From assembly GCA_019155185.1 (NCBI GenBank), contig CM032798.1, positions 6,833,501 through 6,897,500 of the forward strand: a stretch of DNA of 64,000 nucleotides, read 5' to 3'. Position 1 is the first letter of the stretch, and every line of letters starts with the position of its first letter. Below the pieces are notes generated by a model that saw nothing but the letters and a program-made list of their open reading frames with translations, had not been told where the DNA came from and did not search any database. Origin of the DNA: Beaufortia kweichowensis (lineage: Eukaryota > Chordata > Actinopteri > Cypriniformes > Gastromyzontidae). The position numbers were made by a program, and so were the translations under genes. This document shows positions 50,597-63,130 of the stretch, in pieces.

Positions 50597-51682
50597 TGCT
50601 ATTAACAAGTTGAAAAATATTAGACAGGATGGAACAGAACAGATGTATTTAACAGAAATGCCTTTTCTGAAGCATTTTGCATATTAACAGGTTAAAGAGT
50701 AATGCAATTATTGAAGTTGTGATTAAGAAAAAATTAAAGTATTTTATAATAAAGTGCTATTTATATTAATTAATTGCAAATATTATTAATATTATAAATA
50801 TAATTTATACCGAACATAAAACAAAGACTAGCTTTTCAGGTTTTACCTTTGATTACATTGTTTTTTTAGCTTACAAAGGTGTTTTTATTGCATAAACTCC
50901 CATTAAGACTTGGCACCTGGTGTTTGCTAAATACTTTCACAGACAGTGCAGCACTTTGATTTGTTTCATGCCCAAATTTGTTGCTTTATTTGTTATAAGG
51001 GACTTCTCAATATATTTTTTATGCCACACTCTGGAGGCTTTTACCATAAATTATACAGACACACTAAGCTTTCCATTTGCAGGACAGATGTTATTTTTCA
51101 CTGAAAGAAAGAACAGGGCCTGCTTCATAATTTAGAGGTCATGCTGTCCAGACCTAAGAATAAATAAATAACAAACAAACATACAAACAAACAAAAACAA
51201 TCGCATACAAAAAAATTAAAAATTTCAAATTTCAATATAACAGACAGCACCATGAGTAACATATATACAAAACAAAAACAGTTTTCTAAATAAAGTTGAA
51301 TAATTTAACTGAGGTTACTTTACAGATTAGCAGAGAATGTTATAAATCTATCAGATGAATAAATAAAAAATAGCTAGGGATGAAAATGACTATACATTTT
51401 TGCTAGATTTATAAGTTACCTGAAACTCTCTCTATATAATAACAGATTATACAGAGAGAGTTACATCATATTTAAAAAAAGAAATTTTACCTTAAAATGC
51501 AAATAATTTTACATATTATACAAATGTTTGTATTGTACAAACATATGCAAACACAGAGCTATTTGAGCAGTGTAACATAGGGAAATGGGTTTGGACATCA
51601 TGATACTTTTCCTGGATCTTTGAGGCAAGCATGGGCAAAGGATAAGGAACAAACCTTGCTTGCTTTCTTTCACAACGAAGTC

Positions 51683-51731
51683 CTACTATCAAGAATCAAG
51701 ACACCAAGTGTCTAACTCCTGATAGTGAGGA
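51683..51731. other. Imperfect inverted repeat of about 22-bp arms
   Basis: The arms are ACTATCA ... AGACAC and GTGTCT ... TGATAGT, around a three-base centre (CAA), with a few mismatches between. Single-stranded DNA or RNA could fold into a long hairpin. It may be a palindromic insertion scar. A miRNA precursor is unlikely because the loop is too short. Confidence 0.4.
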
Positions 51732-51859
51732 TGCATTCGGATTGTGTGTCTCTCTCATTGACTGCCAAATGCATAAAAGTAATGTAAAAATGTTTTAATG
51801 AAAAATAAAAACGAAATAGCACAGGGGGTTTAAGAAGTCATTTGGTAAAACATGTACTC

Positions 51860-52500
51860 ACTGTCGTCGGGACGCCTCATGTTATCGTGTTCGCCAGCTG
51901 AGTGCGCTGTTTCCAAACAAACTAACATCTTCACAGGACGCCAGTCAAATGTACAAATAAGTTGTAGCTGAGATTTTTTTCCCTTAATTAATTTTTTCCT
52001 TATTATTTTATCCCACAGCGTCTATAAAATACGACAATTACATAAAATAAAAACATTTTGATAGGGAGATACTAAAAACTTCTTAGTTTGAAGATGATTC
52101 CATCAATTACTACGATAACTACTACTACGAATTACGTTTCAAGGCAATAACAAAAACAAATGATACGCCTTCCGGTAGACTTCCAATAGACTAGCCTTAT
52201 AAACAAACACCGACCGGAAGTTAACTTCTGGCCTGGCGCGTGTCCGATGAAACCGTCTATAACTTATAAGCGATAGGAATAGACATTTTATTGCGGTAAG
52301 TTTCTTGTAAAGGCAATGCTCTGGCCTGAATTAAATTGACTTGAACTAGACGTGAATGTCAATTTTTTCTCGCTGGATATTTCAATGTTTTTAGGGATCT
52401 GTCAGAGAACTCGTGTCTCAGGTAGGTCTTTTCTCTGCTCTGTCTCTGGATCAGCATCGCTCTGGCCTCTCGCCAAGGATGCGCGGCCGCGCGCTGACAG
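51860..52500. promoter_or_regulatory. Candidate bidirectional CpG promoter with ETS motifs
   Basis: CpG density is raised over the whole segment (for example gtcgtcgggacgcctc and gcgcggccgcgcgctgac). Two ETS-type motifs face each other: CTTCCGGT at about 52169-52176 and ACCGGAAGT at about 52213-52221. On the plus strand a donor (ttgcg/gtaagt) ends a possible first exon at 52295, and a possible 27-bp exon lies at 52395-52421. On the minus strand an ATG near 51890 is followed after six codons by a donor, gtgagtac. The genes served are not identifiable here. Confidence 0.4.
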
Positions 52501-54520
52501 CTGTCACTGTGGCTTGCAATAATGCAGATGGTCTAACCTGAGATGAAATGGGACAGGTCCTGGCACAGGCCACCCACTCTTAAAAAGCAATACTTCCCTT
52601 AGACTCTTAGTCTCTTTGGCTGAAAATGTAATGTCTTGAATTGACATATCCAGGCAAGAAAATACAACTACTTTTTTTTATCGCTGTTGGTTTCTTGCCT
52701 TTGATGTCACACACCTACCATCTAAATAATCTTTTTTATTTTGTTCACTGTGTAATGCATAATCTATGTGTACTTGCTTTTTGAGTCTTTCTTTCTAGTT
52801 TTAGTTTTTCTTGTACCATCTGCTTCATGTAGCAACACAGAAAGTGAGAGAGACCTAAAGAGTCAGAGGGCTGCCAGCTGGGGCAGGATGCAAGTGAAGA
52901 GATAAGGGTCCGGATATAAGAGGGGTCACGGGGCTAACAGTGTTGTAGGAAGGGAACACGCTACTGGGAAATTGATATGAGCATTTTCAGGGATCATAAA
53001 GAACACCAGATTGTGGAAAAGAAGAGTAGTTGAGAGAGAGGTAAAGTCTAAATTAATGTGATCAAAAGGGGTTAAAGGGTGGAGAAAAATTGTTCAATAA
53101 GGATATGAGAAATGAAACTGGAAATAATGATAAAGTGAATGACATGTTAATGTAAGCAAATATAAAACCGCTTTCCTGAGCAGCGGCACATGCTCGCTCT
53201 CTCTCTCGCTGTCTTTCTCTCTCTCTGCTTACTCAGCTCATTATCCGATGGAGCTTCAGACAGAATGGGTTTAAATCTCAGCATTGCCCACAGCCCTCAC
53301 TCTTCCTATTTCACACTCTTACCTAGTTTGTTTTCTAGCATCTCTTTATGTCTTTGTTTTTCATGCCATCATCCCTTCAACTTTGTTCTTGAAACCTTTA
53401 TTGCCCCTCCTCACCCTCCAACCCCATCTACTACACCTCCACCTTACTTGTTACAGGGGGGCTGCATCATCATCACCCATGATGTCTTTGCTGTTGCTCT
53501 TAAACAGGCCTTTGTGAGGGCCCTGGGCTAGCATTTTCCATATGCTCACAGATTGTGGAAAGTGTCTGTTTTGGGGAAGGTTTGTGTTTCATTTTTTGCT
53601 TTTTTGTGTCTGCTGGTTGAGATGTCATGGTCATCTTTTTCATCTTGTAAAAACAATTTTACAATATGTTGTTCATTATATAATATAATCACACAATTAT
53701 TAATATTATACAATTACACTGTTAATTATTAGGGAAATTAGGGTGAGACATAGCAGGAAACACAATTAGTATAATGATCCTGAACAGCATTATGAAGAAA
53801 TTTCATTTTAACTTGAATGTTTGCTCTTTTTTGTTAGCAAATTAGCTACTGTAAAAAACATTATATATGTTGATCCAGGTAAAGACTTTTAAGTCATAAT
53901 TTGAGTAAACCAAGGATTATGGTTTTAAGGATTAGCTACAACACAAACGGTTAGGGATTTTCATGTTAAATCTTGACTAACTAATAATTAATAAATGCTT
54001 TTTAAAATCTGAATGAAAGATTAGCAATAGATTTAAAGAATCCAATTTTTTAGATTACCTTTGACTGTGTAAAGTTAACAGCATAAAACTGTACCATCAT
54101 ACATCAATCATTATTAAATTACCAATTTGTTAAACAACATTATTATTCATGAGCTTTAAACATAGTAGTTAGATTATTTGCTCTTTTATTAATGTTATGA
54201 TTTTAGTTGCATATTCTTTTACTTTTTTCCAAGTTCCTGTAATATTTACTAATTATATATTAATATTTATTAATTTATATATTTGGTAAACCCAAATATA
54301 TATGCATTTCTATAAATATAATTAAATATAAATAATCTTGAGCACAGACCCACATTTTGCCCTGTTACAATTTTTTTTCGAATGTATTCGTAAATTTTAT
54401 GTAATACAAGATTCACAACCCCATGAGCTTTTTTGGAAAAGTTTCTGAAGATAACCTTATTTCAGAAATGTAACAATTCTGATCCTTGTAAAAACAGATT
54501 CCCATCCTTCGCTTCGTTAC
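52501..54520. other. AT-rich sequence without recognised genes
   Basis: Simple low-complexity patches are present (ctctctct at 53195-53225). A 113-codon frame at 53190-53531 is pyrimidine-driven and domainless. Nothing else was seen. Confidence 0.5.
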
Positions 54521-54539
54521 ACAGATACATTTTTTTTTA

Positions 54540-55080
54540 ATCTAAGGTAATTTGGGGATTTCTGTTGAGAGAGGCTTGAGTGAGCGATGACCAGACTCCA
54601 CACACGTTCCTGCAGGAATTCAGCTTGACACTCTTGACTGTGTGGTTTTTCTTCTCCTCCCTGGGGTCAAATACAGAGCGAAGGATCACAGCAATACGTT
54701 CCACACCCTTTAAAGACCTGAGCACTACTCAAGGGGGCATGAGTGTGTGAAGTGTGTAATGTGTGTTAGGGAGCCCTGGAGGAAAAAAGCCGCAGGCTGT
54801 TCAACACGCATGAGTATCTACCACCTCCCCAGATCTCTCTCGCTCTCTCACTGCAGCCCAGCAGACCGCTTCTCTCCGCACACGCACACGTTTAAATATT
54901 TCAGTGGGAGGCGGAGGGCGGGGGGTACTGGCGACAACTTCATAAATACTCAATGATAAATGGGCCGCCTTGCCACCACCTGTCAAAGCCGGCAATGATT
55001 TATTGATTTCTTTATTTGTCACATAAAAAGAAGAGAACCCTCCATCTCTGTCCATCTTTTACTCCCTCTATCTCTCTCTT
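54540..55080. promoter_or_regulatory. Enhancer-like island
   Basis: A GC-richer segment in AT-rich flanks, with the complex stretch ggccgccttgccaccacctg followed by tcaaagccggcaatgattta at 54962-55000. Frames on both strands are domainless. The likeliest reading is a conserved noncoding element. Confidence 0.3.
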
Positions 55081-55989
55081 GGCTCACTAACACAAACCAG
55101 CAATGAGCAAATTGCTGCTTGATGTGAAAAGAGAATTCTTCTTCTGATCCACTGAGCCAGACAGCAAGATAGACTCAAAACCAAACGCTTTACTTTGTTC
55201 GTTTTATTACTGTGTCACTTTCTTTTCTAGAGGTCTGTATCATTTCTTGAGCATTTCTCCTCATTTTTGCTTACCTTTGTTGTCCTGTGAAATGTTTCGA
55301 GGGATTCATAATTCATATTGATTAATCAGGCGTCTATCCGTTTTCATAAGAAAAAATATTTTTTTCATGGATTTGATGTCACAAATCACATGATGAGCTC
55401 ATGGGCTGTTAAAGTTTATGCACGCCATCAATTTCTTCATGTTTCATGATTATTACTGTCATAATTAATCAAGCCATGTTCTAGAACAGATGTATTTGAT
55501 TATGAGGATACATTTAAAAGTCATGTTTAGGATGTTTAATTTTATGTCATTAATTAGAGACTTTTTTCTCGAAGATGTAAAGAGCTCATTCTTAAATTAA
55601 AATATTGAATTTCTGTCATTATATTCCTTCGGCGGTTCACTCAGTGAAGATGATTAGCAAAAAGCGGGTTCATACAATGAAAGTAAATAGTAATCAGGGG
55701 GCGTCAAGCTCAAAATCACTAAAAACTGTTTTTACTTTGTGCAACTTCTGCGAGGAACTGACTGAAAATGAATAATTTGCCAAACAATCATTGCTTGGGT
55801 GTGAACGGTTCTAGTCATTTTACCTTGTTGACATTTCGTCCTACAGCATCTTTTTATTCTCGTCCTGCCTTCATCATAGATATTTTCTGCAATGCCTTAG
55901 CCATCTTTACCCGTCCTGTGTCTCTTTCCCCGTCCGCTTTATACTTCTTTGTCTCATGTGTCTCCTTGTCTCATCATTTCTGCCCCTGT

Positions 55990-56640
55990 CTCTCTCTCCC
56001 TTTCGCTCTGTGGGCTGGCAGCCTGTCGATGAGAGTCATTGGTCGGCGGCAGGCGCAGTCAATGACCCTGACAGTGCGCAGTTATCGCCCTAATTAAGAT
56101 GCCACACTTGAGTTAAACCGCTGCATTAAGATTTGATGGGGAATTGATCAGAGTGTCACAGGCCGCAAGAGCAGGAGAGAGATGAAGAGAGCAGGAGATG
56201 AAGGAGGAAGGTCGGATCGCAGGCACACCCACCTCTCTGTCGATGGTGTTTGAAGTGCAGGGGTCAAAGGTTAAGACAATCTTTGATTCCAGTTGATCAC
56301 CCCACTGTGTCACCGGTCGATGGATTAATTACTATGATATTGAAGCAGTGGGATTTCAAGTGGGCTGCCAAACAGTGAGCAAGTGTTTTTTGCATAGAAG
56401 CATGCATGCGCGAGCGTGTGTGTGTTTGGGTCAAAATTAATTACTCTGTTATTCAAGCTGTGTAATCTCAAGTGGACTGTCACGTCGTAGGCAGGGATGT
56501 GTGTGTGTGTTGAGCATCAGGATTAATTATGGTGTTATTGGAGCAGTGCGATCTCTGGTGGGCTGTCAAACATTAGCCTGATCTGACTGTCAGGGGACAG
56601 AACAACATCGAGTCTAAGGAGTAGGTCATATCTGTGTAAC
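55990..56640. promoter_or_regulatory. Enhancer-like island containing a triplicated module
   Basis: Dense, non-repetitive sequence with taattaag and several TAATTA cores. It holds three diverged copies of a module of about 57 bp (56323-56380, 56434-56493, 56521-56578), listed separately. The base composition differs clearly from the surroundings. Conservation cannot be tested from this sequence alone. Confidence 0.4.
56323..56578 (+). repeat. Three diverged direct copies of a homeodomain-type module
   Basis: Each copy begins ATTAATTA, then has tgttatt or tgatatt, then a gaagcagtg-like word, an atctcaagtgg-like word and ctgtca. Copies start at about 56323, 56434 and 56521. Spacers contain GT runs. 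Similarity is clear by eye, but each pair differs at many positions, so the duplication is old. Confidence 0.65.
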
Positions 56641-57514
56641 GCTACTTTCCCTCATTTCTTTCTCTGTCAACTGCACACACACATGTATTTAACACTGCAT
56701 ATCATATGGAGAGGTTATATCACCTGTAAACTGATGGATTTAGCTTTAAATGCTCATTTTGTATGAGGCACTCACACATAAACCATTTAGCCTGTGACAT
56801 GCATACACATTAGAAAAATCAATTCTTAGATCAAGGAAACAATTCTGAATAATTGTTATAATTAACATTAAATTAAAAATATATATTTAATTTTTTTACT
56901 CTATTTGGACTTTTTCAAATTCATAAAAAAGTAATGCATCTCAACGCAGCTTTTTTATTACACATTTCATCCACAAACATGACAAGATTAAGGTGATGTT
57001 TTTTTTTTATAAATATTTAAGTAAACAAAGAACTATAAAACAAATGTTTTGAGTATCTAAATGTTTACAAAATACATAAATATAAAGTAGTAAACCTAGG
57101 AAGTAAGTTTTATAAGTTTGCATCCAGTTTAAAGAAATACATAGAAAATATAGATTTTGCCATTGTAGGATAAACCACTATGATAAACCAAACCACTTGA
57201 AGGCCACATTAGATTAGCATAAGAGTGACCAAATGGCAGTCATAGTCAATAAGAGGTCAAATAGTCATGAAATAGGGTTATTTAGGTCACATATTTGCTC
57301 ATTCCTCAATGCATAAAACAGCGTTATGTGTGGTTTCCAAAAATAATGCATTTACTACATAATATCATGGTCTATCCACAGCAAATTTCCCTGCGCCATC
57401 TCATTGCTTCCCTCTGTTTTCCATCTACTTGCCACTCCACAGTAAAGCATATTCTAGATCTACCAGGTTCTCCTCACCTTCTATGTCCACGCTTTTTTTC
57501 TGTAGATGCCTCCT

Positions 57515-57515
<1 letters not shown>
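56641..57515. other. AT-rich sequence without recognised features
   Basis: Only short chance frames were seen; there is no repeat family or RNA gene. Confidence 0.5.

Positions 57516-57564
<49 letters not shown>
57516..57564. repeat. (CT)n microsatellite
   Basis: A 49-base uninterrupted CT run. The open frames that cross it on both strands (Ser-Leu and Arg-Glu repeats) are artefacts of the repeat. Confidence 0.95.
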
Positions 57565-57569
<5 letters not shown>

Positions 57570-58619
57570 GTCATTTGCCTTTTCAGATGAGATTATGAGC
57601 TGTAATGGAGGGGGAGGTGTAGACTGCTGAGACAGGGAGAAATGGCCTGCCGTGAGGATGGGAGATTTGATGGCTAGTCGATACAGAGGTAGAGAGATAG
57701 AGAGAGCGAAAAAGGAGAAAGATGAAGAGGCGAGGTGACATGGAAGGAGAGCAAAAGTTTCGGTATCTTGCCCAGGAGATGAGAGCACAAATTTTATGTC
57801 TGTTGTTCTCTTAGTTGTTTGTCTGCTTTATTGTGATCAATATTAATAATTTACATGACAAAGGTACAGTTATTTTCGGAGTAATATATATTAATAATAA
57901 TTATAATAATGAGTAAATTATTATTCTCTTATGTTTTTCGACAGACATCTCTGCTAAATTTAACCTTGCTTTTTGAAAAAACACCTGCAAAATGCAAATA
58001 TGTTTAAACTGTCACTGCACATATTGAGTGTATGCATGAAAATCTGAAATAAACTTTTTTAAATGTTATATATTATATATTTTTTAAATTAATGTTCCTC
58101 CTGAGGAATGGTGGCAGTTAACAGGTTAACACATGAACACATGAAATAACATGCAGATATTCTTTCTCACATTGTGGAAATCTTTACTTGATGTAAAATA
58201 TAGGCAATAATGATTTATCAGGGTGAAGAATTTAGTATTTTCTGTGTTGGTTATTCAGTGTCAACTAAGAGGAAAAGCTTATAGCTCACAGGTTCCTCTT
58301 TCATAACTTTGAAGATTTAATGCAGTTTTTTTAATCTGAAACTTTAGAGACACATGTAAGATAGGGCATACTAAAATCTTTAAAAAAAAATGCAATTCTT
58401 TTCACATTGACTGGATGTGTACGCTGGTAAAAGTAATGTTGTGTCAACAATCTTTCATTTTGTATTTTTTTTTACAAACAATATTGTTACTCAAATGCCG
58501 TCATTATCAGCACATAAGTTACTACAACAAAACTTTCACACAGCAATTGAAGCTGTCAACATGCCAGTTTTATATCTCCATATGCATTTGTATTCTGTGC
58601 TGTTTAGCTGAAACTGAGA

Positions 58620-58985
58620 GATGTTCTTGCACAGGCTTCTTAAATGCCCTTTATGGGTGCTTTGGGAGACAATGGAGCGACGCTTCTCTAGCATCCCCAC
58701 TCCCCATGTCAAATGTAATAGAGCAGTCTATTGCCACGGTAAGATTTCCATGGTGATGGATGGAGGCGGGAGATGGGGGATAGGTATTAACCTTGGCTTT
58801 ATGGTTGAGGGCGTGGCTTGATGGCTGACTTTAGGGGGGAGTGGATGAAGGCCCCGCCTTTATGCATCATAAACAGGGCAAATGGTGCATATGCAAAGTG
58901 CTTCTAAATGAGAAGCGATCTGTCAGGGTCTTAACAAGAGATTTCTAATCAAACAGAGGTCAGTATGCATGGGAACAATGACAAG
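58620..58985. promoter_or_regulatory. Enhancer-like island
   Basis: A GC-richer stretch with tttatgcatcataaa (POU- or HOX-like), cctttatgcatc and other complex words between AT-rich flanks. Reading frames are short and overlap. Called on composition and motif content. Confidence 0.3.
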
Positions 58986-59454
58986 AGAATGAAATGTATT
59001 AGGATACATATATTATAAAAATGTATTTGATTTCTTTATATTGTACTGCATGTGTGACATGTAAACAAACACTTAAACACAGACACTCACTGAGAACTGA
59101 GCTGTCACTATTGCTTGACAATGTCACTTCTGTTGGCATCAGTGAAGTCAAACTGTCCCCTACATACTCGCACGCTGTCAAAGTCTTCATATTTCTATGA
59201 TGTTTACAGTCCCCTGTGTGTACAGACACAAACAGACCATCATTTCAGCTAGAGAACTGACACTTCATGAAAGTTGGTCAGGGGGCCAAATGAGACTTTA
59301 AATGTTTTTTTTTTTTTTTTCAATTCTATTTTTGTGGTCTTTCACGTTGTTTTGCTGTTATAGTTTTACCCTTGTGTCCCAGAATAATATTATTCAGTAG
59401 TCTAAACTAAAATTTATAAAGTGTAAGTGTGAGTCTATTTTTCTTTAGGAAATA

Positions 59455-59705
59455 TATATATTTTTAAATACATTCACTAACAATAACCAATATAGTTTCT
59501 CAGCATTTATTGATTTTTGTTAATGTTAGTTAATGCCAATACAATTGTTCATGTTATCATGAACTTTTGATTTTAAAAATGTATTAAAAATGCTGAAATG
59601 ATCAAGAACTAATAGTAATAAATGCTGTAGAAGTATTATTTACTGTTAGTTTATGTAAACTAATCCATTAACTTATGTTACAAACACAACCTTATTGTTA
59701 CCATT
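59455..59705. mobile_element. Old copy of the 36849-type DNA element
   Basis: Shared words include cactaacaataa, gttaatgttagttaatg, caattgttcatg, gattttaaaaatgtatta and aataaatgctgt, ending in aaccttattgttacc. Divergence is higher than between the copies at 36849 and 40267. Confidence 0.6.
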
Positions 59706-60429
59706 ATCTCTAACTCCTAATTCAAGACAGTTAGACACGCGTCCAGCACCCGTGATTGAACTGGTGGTGAGGGTTTCCCCTGATTGCTTGTGAGTGATTC
59801 CTCCCATCAGAAGGAGACACAGGGCAGGCTGTTCCACTCTAATAGTGTGTGAGAGTGTGTTTGTCTCTCTGTCACCCTGTGGCTGTAATGTGAGGGGACG
59901 CGTACGATTGACCCCCACATCACTGCTAACAGAGTGTCCAGCCTGTAATGTGCTGTAAAGAAAGACAGACTATTAACCCTCCCGCCCTGCACGCACATGC
60001 CCTGCAATGGTTTTGTGCATGTGTGTGGGTGTATGTGTGTTATTGGAAGATGTTGAAGCACTGGTTACTTTTATGGGCATGTCAGTGGACACACATCAAC
60101 AGCAGAAAGGCTCTTTTATGGTTTCAATACGACCACTCAGAGAATCATATTTTGTCAAGGCGGTTTAACCCCACCCCTACTGAAAGTGATTGGCCACTCA
60201 GAGAAATGTGTCAATTTTTTTTTAAACATAATTTAAGACAGTTTGCTATAGCGTAGATTAGATTTATTTAGATGTAAAACCTTTGTACCTATTATTTAAA
60301 ATTCCTATTACTTTGTTTCTTAATTGTATTGTATTGTATTGTATATATATATAATACAGTCTAGCAATATGTAAAATCTTTTGAAAATGTAATTTAAACA
60401 TACAAGTAAATATAAGGCAAAGAAATTAA

Positions 60430-60840
60430 ACAGAACTTAATTTCATAGCGCTTTCAAGTCGGTGACTGAGCACATATATGTGGGATTTGTAATGTTCTCT
60501 GAACATTAGAAGAGCATCAGTTTCCAACGTGCAGATAATGTGAGGTGACAGTTTACCGCCATCAGCCTGTCGGACTGTCATCATGGCAATAAAAGCTGAT
60601 GGAGGGTGATTGGAAGCGATCTCTGTCCCCTCTTAGTGTCACGCCAGATGACAGCAGTCCTCAGGCGGGGGATGGAGTGGACGGAAAAGAGAGGGAATGG
60701 AGGGACAGAAGAGGCAGGATAGCTGAATGGCCGTGGCAGACTGTCCCAGAGGATCTGTCCCTTCACTTTGACCCTCTGACCCTGAGGACAGATGTGCACC
60801 TGGACAATAAAACCATGGACACACATACATAGGTGTTTAT
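60430..60840. promoter_or_regulatory. Enhancer-like island
   Basis: Complex GC-richer sequence (catcagcctgtcggactgtc, atggcaataaaagctgatgg). Domainless frames lie on both strands. Similar in style to the islands at 54540, 55990 and 58620. Confidence 0.3.
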
Positions 60841-61419
60841 ACAAAGATGTTTTGTAGAAACAGATTAAAATGTGATCATTTCCAGGGAATATCAGTAGAC
60901 AAACTATATTTACATAATATATTTGCATTTCTATAAATGGATACTTTTATACAAAATCATGCCATTTAGGCAATTAATACATGCAGAATGGGTTTTCTCG
61001 ATCAGTATGTGAAAAATAAACAATATTGACATAATAATTTTGACATAATAATTTCTTTGTAATATGGAAAAAATATAATGATAAATAATTATAATGTATA
61101 ATGTAAAAGCAATTTATACAATACGTCATTACTATAAAATACTGTAAAAATGCATTTTTAATGCTTTGTTTTATGTATTATTTTATGTATTATTTTGTAA
61201 CATTTATATTATTTATTATTATATTATATGCAATGTTAAAACAGTATATGGCCTGTTTGTGAAGTATCAGGTTTAAGTCCCTTTAATAGTTACATAATGC
61301 CTGAAACGTCACCATGTTGAATTTCTGGCCAACTATAAATTTAATGTGATTGAATTTGTTTCCTTTCACTCTCTGTTGCTTGCACTGAAGAATATTTTAA
61401 AGGTTTATCACAACATATA

Positions 61420-61660
61420 CACGGTCTACTGTCAGGGTGCAGGATTTACCCAGCACTTCCGTTCTGTCCATCCTCTCCTCTGCCCTCTCCCCTGGCCTCT
61501 CCATCGATCTCTGTCAGTATCCAATGTCAAAGACACATTCAGAGATGCTTTTCCTCCCTCGTTAATAATTCACATTGCCTGAATCATCAATAATAATTCT
61601 CACCAAGCAATCATTCAGCTTTACCACCATTCAACCCTGTATCGCCTTCTCTTACACTTT
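61420..61660. promoter_or_regulatory. Enhancer-like island
   Basis: Contains gttaataattcacattg and tcatcaataataattctc in an otherwise GC-richer context. No coding signal. Confidence 0.25.
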
Positions 61661-62149
61661 GTCAGTCTCATACATCTCCCCTCAGTTTTTCTTCTCAGAT
61701 CACAACATATGCCCTTTCTCTTAAAGTCATCATCAGGCCCTATAGGGCTGCTAAACGTGCCGTCCTCCACTCATCTCCTTCTCCTTCATATTTCTGCATA
61801 TCTGCAATAATCACCTGCAGTTCAGATTTAAACATATTATGAAAACAAGTCTCTACAGTAAAGTGATGACACCTTTAACTTGGCGACTTTGTCTGAAAGA
61901 CACTTATTTTCTGTTCCAACATTGGTGTAGATTTGGGTATGACTAGGTCCTTGCCAGTGTGGAGAGGCAATATTTCAAAAGATTGCAATTGTGGCTAGGC
62001 ACATTTTGCATACTGTAAGTGTTTAGTATGAAATTGTGCACAATAAATTAATTCTCCACTAAACTACACAATATCTAATAGTAGCACAGTACTTTCTTTA
62101 AAACACAAATAAGCAAGAATAATATATTATAATAACTCTAACAAACAAC

Positions 62150-62395
62150 TAAGAAAATCACAGCAGAGACTAGGAGCAATATCTGGCAACACTGACCAAG
62201 AGCAGAGCAAAACCAGGGGTATATAAACACACAAACTAACGTGCAAACCGAACAAGACACAGGTGAACATAATGTGTTGTTAAGGAAACCAAGGAGGGAC
62301 TAAATAACCAAGACAAGAACTGATAATTGCTATAATGATGACACACAAGAGAAACAATGAACTCAACAACTGAACCAAACTGTCACACTTGTTTT
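62150..62395. repeat. Probable interspersed repeat remnant
   Basis: Text such as ggggtatataaacacacaaa, followed by acaggtgaacataatg and ggaaaccaaggagggac, recalls a common fish repeat. Class and boundaries are not certain. Confidence 0.3.
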
Positions 62396-62699
62396 GTTTG
62401 GATATTCTTAAGTTGTAATGTACAAACAAGGAAATCAAAAAAGAAGTCTTTCTACTGATCTTAAGCTTAATTTAAAATACTAAATGTCTTTTCTAGCATT
62501 AAAGATTTTTTATTTTTTCTGTAAGACTAAAGCAACAGTATCTCAGAGCCTATCCAGCTGCACTTCATGTTAAAATAAATGGATCTGCACAGGAAAAAAG
62601 GAGAGAGAGAGATGAGTCTAATGTATACGTAAAATCTCCAGCAGGGCTCGTGCCAAGTGTAAGTGGTTGAGTGATATTGGCAAAAAGACAGAAGAGAAA

Positions 62700-63130
62700 A
62701 AAGAGCACGTAAGATTTAGGCATTTTCCTTAATGCTATAAGAGGTTATTGATATTTTGATTTTTGCTGTGGGGCAGCCCATGCTGAGATAGCATCTTTGT
62801 AGCCGTCCGTTTATGGGTGAAAGACATGCAACTTGCTCCCAGAAAATCCACCTTTGGGAATATTGATGCAAGTTGAGGTGTTGGAGAGAGAGAGAAAGCA
62901 AGAGAGGATTCTACTTACAGTACAGAGAGGGTGAATTAAGACACTGCCAGTAAGCAAACCCTCTCTCTATAGCCGCTAAACTAGTTTTGCCTTAAAATGA
63001 ATCATTACTCTAAAACAGATTGATTTCCTTCTTTATTAAAGGAATCAGTGCTGAAACTCATCCAACACAACGGCCATAATTTACAATGACCACAAGACAG
63101 TCCCAATCTTTGTGGCCAAATTGAAGCACT
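62700..63130. promoter_or_regulatory. Enhancer-like island
   Basis: A stretch of even composition (ttttgctgtggggcagccca, cgtccgtttatgggtgaaag) followed by a purine-rich gap and a second complex part (gattgatttccttctttatt). No reading frame with family features. Confidence 0.3.

Larger units (their letters stand above)
49746..51840. other. Intergenic sequence after the LU cluster
   Basis: AT-rich sequence containing the MITE at 50345-50596, an (aaac/aaat)n-like low-complexity stretch at 51158-51200 and an imperfect hairpin at 51683-51731. Open frames here are short and domainless. Confidence 0.5.

Noticed and set aside
53190..53531. 113-codon Leu/Pro/Ser-rich frame with a signal-peptide-like start
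   Set aside because: Pyrimidine-rich low-complexity DNA; a second frame over the same bases looks equally good, which argues for chance.
57295..57788. Frames rich in Ser-Leu or Arg-Glu around 57.5 kb
   Set aside because: Artefacts of the (CT)n run at 57516-57564.
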